Shown: positions 17,842 through 27,497, numbered from the stretch's first letter. The stretch: 63,983 nucleotides of DNA from an uncultured Colwellia sp. (GCA_913063325.1 CAJXYE010000022.1:1-63983), one strand, 5' to 3'. The notes: a model not told the origin generated them from the sequence alone. Numbers and translations are program-made.

Positions 17842-19682
17842 TGATAAAAACAAGTCCTTTTATGAAAAAAATCAAATCAAATATTACCTTACCAGTCTTA
17901 TTTTTAGCCCTTGTAGGCTGTCAGTCTGTGCCTAATGATCCTGTCGAATTAAAAGAAGACTTGGACTTAGCCATTAAAGAAACGAAAACATTTAGTGGTC
18001 CTAAGCCGCTAACTCAAATACCAAACTCAGTTCAGCAAGAATTGATGTTAAATGATATGAATCAAGTCAAGCAAGGTATGCTCGCTGAAAAACGTTTAGA
18101 GGTTTCAGCGACAGAAGTAGAGGCAAAAGACTTTTTTCAAGCGATAGTAAATGGCTCTCGTTATAGCGTAGTTATTCATCCGGATGTTACGGGACAAATA
18201 TCCTTAAGCTTAAATAATGTCACACTAATAGAGGCATTAAAAGTTGTTGAAGATGTCTACGGTTATGAAGTTATACGATACGGTAACATCATTCAAGTTT
18301 TCCCTCCGGGCATTCGTACTGAAACCATCGCCTTAAATTATTTATTCCTAAAACGTTTTGGATCATCAAGTACGACTATTAATTCTGGTGGAGTTTCGGA
18401 AAATGACCCTAACAGTGGCGGAAATAGTAGTAACGGTAGTGGCGGAAATAACAGTAATAACAACAGTAATAGCGGTAATAATAACGGCGGAGGCAATGGT
18501 GGCAGTAGTGGCTCTAGTGGCCAAAGCAGTGGTATAAACTTATATACCGAGAATCAATCTAATTTTTGGGATGAGTTGAAAGAATCATTGACTGCTTTTG
18601 TTGGTACAGGCGAAGGGCGCTCCGTTATTGTTTCCCCGCAAGCCGGTTTGGTGACAGTACGTGCTTTCCCACAAGAAATAACAGCTGTTAAAAAGTTCAT
18701 AACCGCGACAGAAAGCCATTTACATCGCCAAGTTATTATTGAAGCTAAGATAATGGAAGTGACACTTAATGATGATTATCAGCAGGGTATTAAGTGGGAA
18801 AATATAGTCGATAACGTGGGTAGTCCCGACATCGTTTACTCAACCACAGGTAATATTGTCGGTAATGTGATCTCTAATACTATTGGTGGTGTTAATAGCC
18901 TTGCGATTAGCTCAATAACAGGTAGTAATAATTTTTCAGGAGTTATCGAGCTTTTACAAACACAAGGTAATGTTCAAGTACTTTCTAGTCCACGCATTAC
19001 CGCGACTAACAATCAGAAAGCGGTTATTAAAGTCGGTGAGGATGAATATTTTGTAACAGAGGTTTCAAGTACGACAACAACAGGCACCTCAACTACCACA
19101 ACACCTGAAATAGAGTTAACTCCTTTCTTTTCTGGTATTGCATTAGATGTAACACCTCAAATTAGTGAGGATGGTAGTGTTATTTTACATGTCCACCCTT
19201 CAGTGACCATTACTGAAGAGCAAAACAAAACGATTCAAATCGGTAGTGAACAACTGATATTACCACTCGCGCAAAGTAGTGTTCGAGAATCAGATACCAT
19301 TATCCGTGCACAATCAGGTGAGGTAGTGGTCATTGGTGGGTTAATTGAAACGTATAAAGTCGATATTGAATCTAAAACGCCGATATTAGGTGATATCCCA
19401 TTTCTTGGTGAATTATTTAAAAATAAATCGCAAAAGTCGCAAAAGCGAGAATTAGTGATCATGCTCAAACCTATTGTTGTTGGCCAAGATACATGGAAAA
19501 ACCAGCTACAAGATGCTCGCAGTTTATTAACCAAATGGTTTCCTGAAGAAGTCGAATCTTGTGAATTATCTGATGAAGGTCTGCTAACACAAGAGTGCCA
19601 AGCGCAATGTAGTGATGCTGACTATGCAAAAGAACATGAAGTTTGCAAAGTAGCAGAAATAAATTCAACTAAAAATGACTAA
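17841..19682 (+). CDS. mshL: MSHA pilus secretin MshL (outer-membrane lipoprotein)
   Basis: MshL is the outer-membrane secretin through which the MSHA pilus leaves. The 613-residue precursor has a lipoprotein signal with lipobox LALVGC (Cys27). An N-terminal secretin/TonB short domain (about 88-160) is followed by a Gly/Asn/Ser-rich linker (about 177-232), an N1-like module and the secretin core ending in [16 protein letters not shown]. The ATG at 17841 shares a base with mshK; a second ATG at 17862 is also possible. A Cys-containing tail of about 60 residues follows the core. Confidence 0.93.
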   Translation: MIKTSPFMKKIKSNITLPVLFLALVGCQSVPNDPVELKEDLDLAIKETKTFSGPKPLTQIPNSVQQELMLNDMNQVKQGMLAEKRLEVSATEVEAKDFFQAIVNGSRYSVVIHPDVTGQISLSLNNVTLIEALKVVEDVYGYEVIRYGNIIQVFPPGIRTETIALNYLFLKRFGSSSTTINSGGVSENDPNSGGNSSNGSGGNNSNNNSNSGNNNGGGNGGSSGSSGQSSGINLYTENQSNFWDELKESLTAFVGTGEGRSVIVSPQAGLVTVRAFPQEITAVKKFITATESHLHRQVIIEAKIMEVTLNDDYQQGIKWENIVDNVGSPDIVYSTTGNIVGNVISNTIGGVNSLAISSITGSNNFSGVIELLQTQGNVQVLSSPRITATNNQKAVIKVGEDEYFVTEVSSTTTTGTSTTTTPEIELTPFFSGIALDVTPQISEDGSVILHVHPSVTITEEQNKTIQIGSEQLILPLAQSSVRESDTIIRAQSGEVVVIGGLIETYKVDIESKTPILGDIPFLGELFKNKSQKSQKRELVIMLKPIVVGQDTWKNQLQDARSLLTKWFPEEVESCELSDEGLLTQECQAQCSDADYAKEHEVCKVAEINSTKND

Positions 19683-19735
19683 TAAGCAGAATAGCTTGTT
19701 TGAATTTACTTGATTAGTGAAACAGTAGAGGGGTT

Positions 19736-20638
19736 ATGTATTTATACCATTTTGGCTTAGGGGAATTACCTTTTACGTTAACGCCTAATACAAATTTTTA
19801 TTTGCCAATGGCCATGCATGATGAAGCGTTAGCAGTCATTTCTATTGCTCTACAAACAGGAGAGGGTTTCATTAAAGTTGTCGGTGAAGTCGGCACAGGA
19901 AAGACCTTGCTGTGCCGAAAGCTGCTTAACGAAATACCAGAGCACTTCGTTACCGCATACATTCCAAATCCTTATCTAAATCCAGATGAGTTAAGGCGAG
20001 CTGTTGCCGTAGAGCTTGGTATTAAACAAGCACAACGCATTTCGGCTCAATTACTCACCCAGCGTATTCAAACACGTTTATTAGAGTTACATAGTCAAGG
20101 GCATTCGGTGGTACTGATACTTGATGAAGCACAAGCATTACCTGAAGATAGTCTTGAGGCATTGAGATTGTTCACTAATTTAGAAACAGAAACCCGCAAA
20201 CTATTGCAAGTCGTTTTGTTCGCGCAACCTGAGCTTGATGAACGTTTAGCTAAAACAGAGTTTAGACAATTAAGACAGCGTATTACTTTTGGTTATAAAT
20301 TAAGGGTGATGAATGCGCATGAAGTACAGCAATATATTCATCATAGGCTTGAAGTCGCAGGTTATAAAGGTGTAGAGCTTTTTCCTGTAAAAACCTGTCA
20401 AAAAATTGCTCGTGTTAGTCAGGGGGTTCCGCGGTTAGTTAATGTTTTGTGCCATAAAATGTTAATGCTGGCGTACGGTCAAGGACATTACAAGATGACG
20501 AACACATTACTAAAAGCCGCGGTAGAAGATACTGAAAGTATTGAGCCTACCTCGAAAAGGAGTCTATTTATAGTGTTAAGTTTTGGTGTTTTGAGCGTTT
20601 TGTCATTAGTATATTATGCCCTATTGGTTAAATTATGA
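19736..20638 (+). CDS. mshM: MSHA biogenesis AAA ATPase MshM (ExeA-like)
   Basis: This 300-residue AAA ATPase opens with YLYHFGLGELPFTLTPNTNF, the ExeA/MshM N-terminal signature. Walker A GEVGTGKT is at residues 50-57, and Walker B LILDEAQALP and the sensor region are present. A membrane helix closes the protein (about 276-297). Relatives such as GspA/ExeA help secretin assembly through peptidoglycan, and MshM probably does this for MshL. A GAGGGG precedes the ATG. The gene overlaps mshN by 4 bases. Confidence 0.92.
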   Translation: MYLYHFGLGELPFTLTPNTNFYLPMAMHDEALAVISIALQTGEGFIKVVGEVGTGKTLLCRKLLNEIPEHFVTAYIPNPYLNPDELRRAVAVELGIKQAQRISAQLLTQRIQTRLLELHSQGHSVVLILDEAQALPEDSLEALRLFTNLETETRKLLQVVLFAQPELDERLAKTEFRQLRQRITFGYKLRVMNAHEVQQYIHHRLEVAGYKGVELFPVKTCQKIARVSQGVPRLVNVLCHKMLMLAYGQGHYKMTNTLLKAAVEDTESIEPTSKRSLFIVLSFGVLSVLSLVYYALLVKL

Positions 20639-21882
20639 GTGTGATCAACCAAATGTTGAAGGACCTAGATAAGCGTCCTTCCGAGACTAATTCAAACGCC
20701 GTTCAGCCAAGTCATAATGCATTAGTTTATTCACCAAAAAAAATAGCGTTAATTAGTGGTTTTTGCGTTTTTGTTACCTGTCTCATTAGTTTTTATATGT
20801 GGCAGTTAATTAGTGAAAATAATGCTTTAAAAGCTGATAAAGCCTCTTATAGAATAAGTAACCAAGTAAGTAACCAAGTAAGTAACCAAGTAAGTAAGCA
20901 AGTAAGTAAGCAAGTAAGTAATCGAGTGGTTATACCTGAAGTTAATCCCACAAAAAGTATAGTTAAATCACAAGCTATTATTGAAAAAAATGACCCGCTA
21001 AATCAGCCAGTAAGGCCTTTGGGAAAAGCTGATGTTATTGAGCCAGCAGCGTTAGCTCAAGCGCCTTCAAATAACAGTAAGGTGAATAATGCTCAGTTAA
21101 AAAAAATAACTATAGAAGATAAAGTAAAAGAAAAACCAGTAATAAATAACAACGTTAGCCAAGCATTGTCGGCGAAAAAAGTTGAAGTGCCCGCGGATGA
21201 TCATAGCCACTCAGGATCTGCTTCAGATCATAATCATGACCTTACTAACACAGTTAAAGCTAACACAGCTAAAACTAATACGAATAAAATTTCGGTTTCA
21301 AGACGTCAATTGTCGGCTGATGAGCTTGCAGAGCAAAAACTAGCCCTTGCTGAAAAAGCATTAGCGGCAAAACAAGTTAGTAAGGCTGAAAAATTACTCG
21401 AAGATGTAGTAATTATACGGCCTAGTGATAGTCAATCACGTAAAAAATTAGCGGCGTTATGGTTTGGCCGACAAGCGTATCAGGATGCTATAAATATACT
21501 ATCTCAAGGCATTGCATTAAACGGTAAAGACAGCAGCTTACGTGAAATGAAAGCACGAATTTTTCTAAAGTTAGGGAGATTTACCGCGGCACTAAATACC
21601 TTAAAACCACTGGCGAGTTTAAAAAATGAGCAGTATCAAGTGATGCTGGCTAATACTGCACAGCAAGCTCAACAAAATCAAGTTGCAGTTGATGCATATA
21701 ATATGTTGATAGTTATGCAGCCTGACCAAGGTCGCTGGCCGTTAGGTTTAGCCGTACTGTACGATAAAAATAGTCAATTTAATTTAGCGAGTTCGGCTTA
21801 TAAAAAAGCATTAGCAAAAAACGATTTATCACTTTCTTCAGAAAATTTTATTAAACAACGCATAGAAGTAATAGGACAGTAG
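20635..21882 (+). CDS. mshN: MSHA biogenesis TPR protein MshN
   Basis: This 415-residue protein has a short cytoplasmic N-terminus (SVINQMLKDLDKR, the typical MshN start), a membrane segment at about 41-60, a long low-complexity linker (about 68-225) and C-terminal TPR repeats (about 230-410). The linker includes six SNQV/SKQV tetrapeptides in tandem, encoded by a 12-base repeat (20857-20928), and a His-rich patch (DDHSHSGSASDHNHD). It probably acts as a periplasmic scaffold between MshM and MshL. Confidence 0.88.
   Translation: MSVINQMLKDLDKRPSETNSNAVQPSHNALVYSPKKIALISGFCVFVTCLISFYMWQLISENNALKADKASYRISNQVSNQVSNQVSKQVSKQVSNRVVIPEVNPTKSIVKSQAIIEKNDPLNQPVRPLGKADVIEPAALAQAPSNNSKVNNAQLKKITIEDKVKEKPVINNNVSQALSAKKVEVPADDHSHSGSASDHNHDLTNTVKANTAKTNTNKISVSRRQLSADELAEQKLALAEKALAAKQVSKAEKLLEDVVIIRPSDSQSRKKLAALWFGRQAYQDAINILSQGIALNGKDSSLREMKARIFLKLGRFTAALNTLKPLASLKNEQYQVMLANTAQQAQQNQVAVDAYNMLIVMQPDQGRWPLGLAVLYDKNSQFNLASSAYKKALAKNDLSLSSENFIKQRIEVIGQ
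20857..20928 (+). repeat. 12-bp in-frame tandem repeat in mshN
   Basis: Three identical units AGTAACCAAGTA are followed by two of AGTAAGCAAGTA and one divergent unit AGTAATCGAGTG. Each encodes four residues (SNQV, SKQV, SNRV). The period is a multiple of three, so loss or gain of a unit would keep frame and change only the linker length. A likely variable-number tandem repeat. Confidence 0.85.
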
Positions 21883-21890
21883 GACAGATT

Positions 21891-23603
21891 ATGGCAGCTC
21901 CAAAATTAAATATGCGTTTAGGTGACTTATTGGTTGATAAAGATATCATTTCCAATGATCAACTTATGCAGGCGTTAACAAGTCAAAAACAAACGGGTCG
22001 TAAACTCGGCGATACCTTAATAGAGCTCAATTACTTATCTGAAAAACAACTGTTACAGTTTTTGGCACAACAACTTGATGTGCCATTTCTGGATATTTCT
22101 CAACATAAAATATCACCTAATGTGGCCAGTTTACTACCAGAAGTTCATGCCAGACGTCTAAGAGCGTTAATTATTGAAGATAGAGGCGCTTCAGTATTGT
22201 TAGGTATGAGTGATCCTGCTGATTTAAGTGGCTTAGATCAATTAGAGCGGATGTTGTCACCTAAGCGTATTGAACTAGCTGTTGTTATGGAGTCTCAGAT
22301 CTTCGATGCTTTTGATAGCTTATACCGTCGTACGGCTGACATTGAATCATTTGCTAGTCAATTAGAAGAAGAATATGAAGAATCGTCTAGCTTTGATCTC
22401 GCAACAACCTTTCTTGATGAAGGAGGCGATGCAACCGTAGGTAAATTACTGCAATCTGTATTTGAAGATGCGGTGCAAATGCGGGCTTCGGATATTCATA
22501 TTGAACCAGAAGAGCACCAACTACGTATTCGTCAGCGTATCGATGGTGTTTTACAAGAAAAAATTCTTAAAGAAAACAAAATTGCTTCTGCCATGGTTTT
22601 ACGGCTTAAATTAATGGCAGGGCTTGATATATCAGAAAAGCGTATCCCACAAGATGGCCGTTTCAATCTAGATATCAGTGGTCATAATATTGATGTACGT
22701 ATGTCTACTATGCCGGTTCAATATGGTGAATCAGTGGTAATGCGTTTATTAGACCAATCTGCAGGTCTATTATCACTTGAGCAAACAGGTATGCCAGCAG
22801 ATATTGTTAAACGTATACGTCTACAAATTCATCGTCCACACGGCATGGTATTAGTAACAGGACCAACAGGTAGTGGTAAAACAACGACATTATATGCGGC
22901 TTTAAGCGAACTGAACGAAGCCAGTAAAAAAATAATTACGGTTGAAGATCCTGTCGAGTATCGCTTACCTCGTATTAACCAAGTACAGATTAATACTAAA
23001 ATTGATTTAACCTTTTCAAGCGTTTTACGTACTGCACTTCGCCAAGATCCAGACATTATGATGGTGGGCGAAATGCGAGATCAAGAAACGGTAGAAATAG
23101 GCCTGCGAGGCGCGATAACAGGTCACTTAGTGTTATCAACATTGCATACCAATGATGCCATCACTAGTGCTTTACGTTTGATTGATATGGGCGCAGCAGG
23201 GTTTTTAGTGGGTAGCGCACTGCGTGCTGTTATCGCTCAACGCCTTGTTCGCAGAGTTTGTGATTCATGTGCTATTGAATATCAAGCCGATGAACAAGAA
23301 ATTTTTTGGTTAACAAATTTAGCGGGCGAGCGGGCAAAAAGCACCCAATTTATGCAAGGTAAAGGTTGTCAAACCTGTCAATATACAGGGTATAAAGGTC
23401 GAATAGGTGTTTTTGAAATACTTGAAATGAATGAAGGTATGATGGCAGCTTTAAAGCGTAATGATAGCGAATTATTTGCCAAACTTTCTAAAGAAAATCC
23501 GAGTTTTACGCCTTTGGCAAAAGCCGCTTTTGATTATGCTGCAGAAGGTGTTACCACGGTAGAAGAAGTATTACGGTTAGTTGAAACTATTGATATTAAT
23601 TAA
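21891..23603 (+). CDS. mshE: MSHA pilus extension ATPase MshE
   Basis: MshE powers MSHA pilus extension. The N-terminal MshEN domain shows its two tandem motifs, beginning RLGDLL at residues 9-14 and KLGDTL at 38-43, each followed by spaced Leu and Gln residues; this domain binds cyclic di-GMP in the Vibrio protein. Walker A GPTGSGKT is at 324-331, followed by DPDIMMVGEMRD and the His box. A CxxC zinc pair set (CDSC, CQTC) is present. At 570 residues it is full length. It starts 8 bases after mshN. Confidence 0.95.
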   Translation: MAAPKLNMRLGDLLVDKDIISNDQLMQALTSQKQTGRKLGDTLIELNYLSEKQLLQFLAQQLDVPFLDISQHKISPNVASLLPEVHARRLRALIIEDRGASVLLGMSDPADLSGLDQLERMLSPKRIELAVVMESQIFDAFDSLYRRTADIESFASQLEEEYEESSSFDLATTFLDEGGDATVGKLLQSVFEDAVQMRASDIHIEPEEHQLRIRQRIDGVLQEKILKENKIASAMVLRLKLMAGLDISEKRIPQDGRFNLDISGHNIDVRMSTMPVQYGESVVMRLLDQSAGLLSLEQTGMPADIVKRIRLQIHRPHGMVLVTGPTGSGKTTTLYAALSELNEASKKIITVEDPVEYRLPRINQVQINTKIDLTFSSVLRTALRQDPDIMMVGEMRDQETVEIGLRGAITGHLVLSTLHTNDAITSALRLIDMGAAGFLVGSALRAVIAQRLVRRVCDSCAIEYQADEQEIFWLTNLAGERAKSTQFMQGKGCQTCQYTGYKGRIGVFEILEMNEGMMAALKRNDSELFAKLSKENPSFTPLAKAAFDYAAEGVTTVEEVLRLVETIDIN

Positions 23604-23648
23604 TCAACAACTTATGTAAGTCACCTAGGTTGGAACATAGAGAGTTTT

Positions 23649-24881
23649 ATGGCGTCATTTAATTATACGGGACGAAATGCAAACGGTAGCCAAGTAAAAG
23701 GTAGCACTGATGCTGCCAATATAGATGTGGCCGCCGAAAAACTGTTTAAAAAAGGCATTACCCCTATCTCTATTGTTGAAGTCAAACTAGGCGGGAAAAG
23801 TGCCGGTAGTGTTGATGTTTTTGAGTTACTTAATAATGGCCGAGTTTCATTAGAAGAGTTGATTGTATTTTGTCGACAAATGTATGCATTAATGCGCTCG
23901 GGTGTACCAATATTACGATCCATTAATGGCATGGTTGAGTCCGCTAATTCAACTTCGCTTAAAAAAGCATTAACAGATATAGGTAAGCAACTTGAAGGCG
24001 GTTATACCTTTTCTTCGGCATTGAACAATCACCCAAAAATATTTGACCATCTCTTTGTTTCCTTAGTTCATGTAGGTGAAAATACCGGTCAACTAGACCA
24101 AGCTTTTTTTAAGTTAATCACTTATCTTGAACGTGAGTTAGATACCCGTAAACGCATTAAAGCTGCGTTACGTTATCCCAGCATGGTGTTAATTGCACTA
24201 TCTGCAGCTATGGTTATATTAAACATTTTTGTTATCCCAACGTTTGCCAATATGTTTTCTCGCTTAGGCTCTGAATTACCCCCGACAACGCAGTTCCTTA
24301 TTGCCAGTTCAAACTTATTTATAAATTATTGGCACATGATGCTACTTGGTATTATTTTTACAATTTTTATGATTCGTCAATCATTGAAAACTAAAAAAGG
24401 ACGATATCAGTGGGATAGACGTAAGATTAAAATCCCTATTATTGGCAGTATTATTGAACGGTCAATTTTAGCGCGTTTCTCTCATAGTTTCGCTATCGTA
24501 TTAAAAGCAGGTGTACCTATGACTACAGGGTTAACCTTAGTTGCGGAGGCGGTTGATAACAGCTATATGCAGGAAAAAATTTCGGCTATGCGCCTAGGTA
24601 TTGAGAGTGGTGATAGCTTGTTACGCTCTGCTGTAGCCAGTACCTTATTTACGCCGTTAGTATTGCAAATGGTCGCTGTTGGAGAAGAAACAGGTCGGGT
24701 TGATGAATTACTTACCGAAGTGGGTGATTATTACGAGCGAGAGGTTGATTATGACTTGGCAACCTTAACCGCAAGAATTGAGCCTCTGCTTTTAGTCGTT
24801 GTCGCTGTTATGGTGCTTGTATTGGCGTTAGGTATATTTACTCCTATGTGGGATATGGCATCGGCTATGCAAGGCAAGTAA
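23649..24881 (+). CDS. mshG: MSHA inner-membrane platform protein MshG
   Basis: This 410-residue GspF/PilC-family platform protein has two homologous cytoplasmic domains (about 65-190 and 270-390) with hydrophobic segments near 173-195, 218-240 and 375-398. It is the partner of MshE. Conserved family phrases include YPSMVLIALSAAMVILNIFV and GEETGRVDELL. It is paralogous to gspF in this window. Its stop overlaps the mshF start by one base (TAATG). Confidence 0.94.
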   Translation: MASFNYTGRNANGSQVKGSTDAANIDVAAEKLFKKGITPISIVEVKLGGKSAGSVDVFELLNNGRVSLEELIVFCRQMYALMRSGVPILRSINGMVESANSTSLKKALTDIGKQLEGGYTFSSALNNHPKIFDHLFVSLVHVGENTGQLDQAFFKLITYLERELDTRKRIKAALRYPSMVLIALSAAMVILNIFVIPTFANMFSRLGSELPPTTQFLIASSNLFINYWHMMLLGIIFTIFMIRQSLKTKKGRYQWDRRKIKIPIIGSIIERSILARFSHSFAIVLKAGVPMTTGLTLVAEAVDNSYMQEKISAMRLGIESGDSLLRSAVASTLFTPLVLQMVAVGEETGRVDELLTEVGDYYEREVDYDLATLTARIEPLLLVVVAVMVLVLALGIFTPMWDMASAMQGK

Positions 24882-25414
24882 TGTCAGGTAATAAAAGTGT
24901 TGATAAACGTGAAAAGTCCATGGCAGAATTTGTTGTGGTTATTATTATTTTTGCCGTATTAATGAAAATTTTTATTAACTACTTCAGTGAGCAAGAGCCG
25001 CGTATAACAACGACAGGTTTTACCGCTATAGCCCAAAACTTTAATAACACTATTATGGTGGTTCATGCGCAGTGGTTTATGGAACAAAAGCCTAACGTTA
25101 TTTGGTTAGCTACATCGAATAAAAAAGATAAAGTGGCGGTAACTGTAAATAAAAAGGGATGGCTCGATATACCCAAGCAAACAATAAACGAAACAATACA
25201 TTTAACAAAGATGACACCTTGTGAAAGTATTTGGCAGCTTGCAATGACAATTCCTATGCAGTTAATGAAGTTCTCTATTGCGGCAATAGAGCTTCGTGAT
25301 AAGGGGCTTGGCGACTTTCACCGTTGCCGATACCTGTTACCGTCAGGCCAATACTTTGATTATTATAGCGAGACAGGTAAGGTGACTAAGGTGCGGAAAA
25401 TGCAGTTAAATTAA
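24881..25414 (+). CDS. mshF: MSHA biogenesis protein MshF
   Basis: This 177-residue protein with one N-terminal membrane helix (about 13-32, EFVVVIIIFAVLMKIFINYF) sits between the platform gene and the pilin genes, the position of MshF in Vibrio and Shewanella. Its function is not well defined. I choose the ATG at 24881, coupled to the mshG stop, over an in-frame upstream start at 24848 that lies inside mshG. The mature part contains a Cys pair (TPCESIWQ, FHRCRYLL). A 207-base gap with no ORF follows, where a separate promoter for the pilin genes is expected. Confidence 0.8.
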   Translation: MSGNKSVDKREKSMAEFVVVIIIFAVLMKIFINYFSEQEPRITTTGFTAIAQNFNNTIMVVHAQWFMEQKPNVIWLATSNKKDKVAVTVNKKGWLDIPKQTINETIHLTKMTPCESIWQLAMTIPMQLMKFSIAAIELRDKGLGDFHRCRYLLPSGQYFDYYSETGKVTKVRKMQLN

Positions 25415-25621
25415 AGATTAATTTAGTTGTCATAACCTAAAGTTGTAATTATAGGGTGATAAATTGATTTTAATTGTAAATGTCATTAATAATACTTAAT
25501 AAATAAGTGACTTAGTTAAATAATCGTTGCTACAATAAATTTAGAGCGTAAGATATTTTATAGCAGTTTAATTACTGTGGTCATAGCATTTTAGTACGTT
25601 TCAGTAAATGACGAGGTCAGT

Positions 25622-26287
25622 ATGAATGTCAGTAAAAAGGTTAATTTGAAAAAAGCTAATAACTTGATAAGTAGAGCGAAAGCCCAACAAGGTTTTACCT
25701 TAATCGAATTGGTTGTTGTTGTCGTTATTTTGGGCTTTTTAGCAGTGACTGCTATTCCAAAATTTTTAGATCTAACTGAACAAGCCAAGCAGGCTAATAT
25801 TGAAGGCATGGCGGGAGGTTTCGCGACAGGAGTTTCTTTAGCGCGAGCCCAGTGGGAAGCTGAAGCTCGGCCAAATGATGGCGGTACACCGAAAAAGAAT
25901 TTTGTTGATTATGATGGCACTACAGTCTATTTAACCGTAGAAGACACTACAACGACTCCTAAAATTCGTCCTGGTTATATTCTTGGCACTGCAGAATCAT
26001 CCGCTTTAGCTGATGTTGCGTGTTTAGCTGTTTGGGATAGCCTTTTACAGCAGCCACCACAAATTACCGGTGACATTGCGGTATTAAATGGCAGTAGTCA
26101 ATATGATTATTTTACCAGTAAAGCCACTACAAGTGGCAATCCTGTTTGCCATTATTATTTAAAAGAAACACTGGTAAAAAATCCTACGAGTGGGGATTTT
26201 GTAGATCCAGGAACTTCTACAACTATAGGTAATAGTTTTACTTATCAACCAATTGATAGCTCAGTAATTGTTTATATCAATAAGTAG
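25622..26287 (+). CDS. mshB: MSHA minor pilin MshB
   Basis: This 221-residue type IV prepilin has a long leader (25 residues) ending in QQG, followed by FTLIELVVVVVILGFLAVTA with Glu at +5. The C-terminal domain has two Cys that could form the usual disulfide loop (VACLAVWD, PVCHYYLK). It precedes the MshA-like gene by 62 bases. By position and by the less conserved C-terminus it is MshB; it may help to start or modulate the MSHA filament. Confidence 0.85.
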   Translation: MNVSKKVNLKKANNLISRAKAQQGFTLIELVVVVVILGFLAVTAIPKFLDLTEQAKQANIEGMAGGFATGVSLARAQWEAEARPNDGGTPKKNFVDYDGTTVYLTVEDTTTTPKIRPGYILGTAESSALADVACLAVWDSLLQQPPQITGDIAVLNGSSQYDYFTSKATTSGNPVCHYYLKETLVKNPTSGDFVDPGTSTTIGNSFTYQPIDSSVIVYINK

Positions 26288-26349
26288 TAAAGTTTAGCGT
26301 TATAGTTAAAAAAATCATTAAATTATATGTTTGAAAAAAGGTAGTAAAT

Positions 26350-26898
26350 ATGAAAACGAATATGAACAGAAAACAACAAGGTTTTACCTTAATTGAATTA
26401 GTTGTGGTAATCGTAATTCTAGGTATTTTAGCGGTAACAGCTGCGCCTAAGTTTATTAACTTGCAAGCTGATGCGCACACGGCAACTCTAGAAGGAGTTA
26501 AAGCCTCCATGCAAAGTGCTTCAACGATTGTCTACAGTAAAGCATTGATCAAAGGCAATGAAAATGATGCTATTGCTGATGATCCTACTGTTATTATTAA
26601 TAGTGCTGGTGATGAGTTAGATATCAGTAAGGGTTATCCTTTAACTGATTTGTCTGGCTCGGAGGCAAAGTGGGCTGATTTACTTGATATAAGTACTACT
26701 GACTTTACATCTAATGTTGTTACTATTAGTAGTGTTGATTATTTTGTGGTTTATCCTGAAAGTCGTACTGAACCCACAAAAATACCTGCAATTTTAACGG
26801 CACCAGATCCAACAGCAAGTGAAAGTGACTGTTTTGCCTATTATCAACAAACAACGACTACAGCAAAACCAACGATAGCTGTAGCTGTATGTCTATAA
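26350..26898 (+). CDS. mshA: MSHA major pilin MshA
   Basis: This is the major subunit of the MSHA pilus. The 182-residue prepilin has a short leader ending in QQG, followed by FTLIELVVVIVILGILAVTA, then APKFINLQADAHTATLEGVK, the strongly conserved MshA N-terminus. Two cysteines near the C-terminus (C161 and C181) make the typical disulfide loop. AAAGGTAG precedes the ATG. A strong hairpin terminator follows at once, in line with high expression of this gene relative to the genes downstream. Confidence 0.93.
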   Translation: MKTNMNRKQQGFTLIELVVVIVILGILAVTAAPKFINLQADAHTATLEGVKASMQSASTIVYSKALIKGNENDAIADDPTVIINSAGDELDISKGYPLTDLSGSEAKWADLLDISTTDFTSNVVTISSVDYFVVYPESRTEPTKIPAILTAPDPTASESDCFAYYQQTTTTAKPTIAVAVCL

Positions 26899-26922
26899 TA
26901 CTGCCTCGTTAATTGAATTAAG

Positions 26923-26949
26923 AAAAGGAGAGCTTAGCTCTCCTTTTTT
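26923..26949 (+). terminator. Intrinsic terminator after mshA
   Basis: AAAAGGAGAG pairs with CTCTCCTTTT across a short loop and runs into a T-tract (26944-26949); an outer GAATTAAG/CTTAATTC pairing extends it. It lies 25 bases after mshA and before mshC, inside the locus, so transcription of mshC-Q needs read-through or another promoter. Confidence 0.85.
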
Positions 26950-26987
26950 GTCTTAATTCAGAGTGAAAATATCCTTTATAAAAAATC

Positions 26988-27497
26988 ATGAAACTAAATC
27001 GCGGTTTTACCACAATAGAATTAGTTACCGTTATTATTATAGTGGCAATTCTTGCCGTGAATGTTTTACCTCGCTTTGACGGTACAGCCAGTTATGAAGC
27101 CCATACCAATAGAGCACAACTTATTTCAGCCTTACGGTTAACGCAGCAACGCGCTATGCAACAAACCAACTCAGAGGCAGTAAATAACCTCACCCCTTAT
27201 TGTCATCATATTATTTTCGATACAACGAAAGCTCGATACGGTGTACCCAATAGGACAGATTGCACTGTCACCAGTTTCTCTAGTGGTTGGCAACCAGATG
27301 CCACGGGTCATGAAGTTGATGCACGTTATGACATCACTTTCAGTGTTTCTTTTGTTGGCGATGCCATTATTAGTTTTGATTGGATGGGCAGACCATTAGG
27401 TGGTTGCGCTAATGGCTGTACCATTGATGTTGAAAGTGCAGTGGAAACTTTAACCATTGAAATTGAAGAAGAGGGCTATATTCATGGCTCTCTATAA
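26988..27497 (+). CDS. mshC: MSHA minor prepilin MshC
   Basis: This 169-residue type IV prepilin has a very short leader (MKLNRG) followed by FTTIELVTVIIIVAILAVNV with Glu at +5. It sits directly after the mshA terminator, the MshC position. MshC-like minor pilins are thought to prime pilus assembly. Three Cys in the C-terminal half (TDCTV, GGCANGC) suggest a disulfide. It overlaps mshD by 14 bases. Confidence 0.88.
   Translation: MKLNRGFTTIELVTVIIIVAILAVNVLPRFDGTASYEAHTNRAQLISALRLTQQRAMQQTNSEAVNNLTPYCHHIIFDTTKARYGVPNRTDCTVTSFSSGWQPDATGHEVDARYDITFSVSFVGDAIISFDWMGRPLGGCANGCTIDVESAVETLTIEIEEEGYIHGSL

Noticed and set aside
20857..20928. CRISPR-like array
   Set aside because: The 12-base units are contiguous, have no spacers, are in frame with mshN and there are no cas genes.
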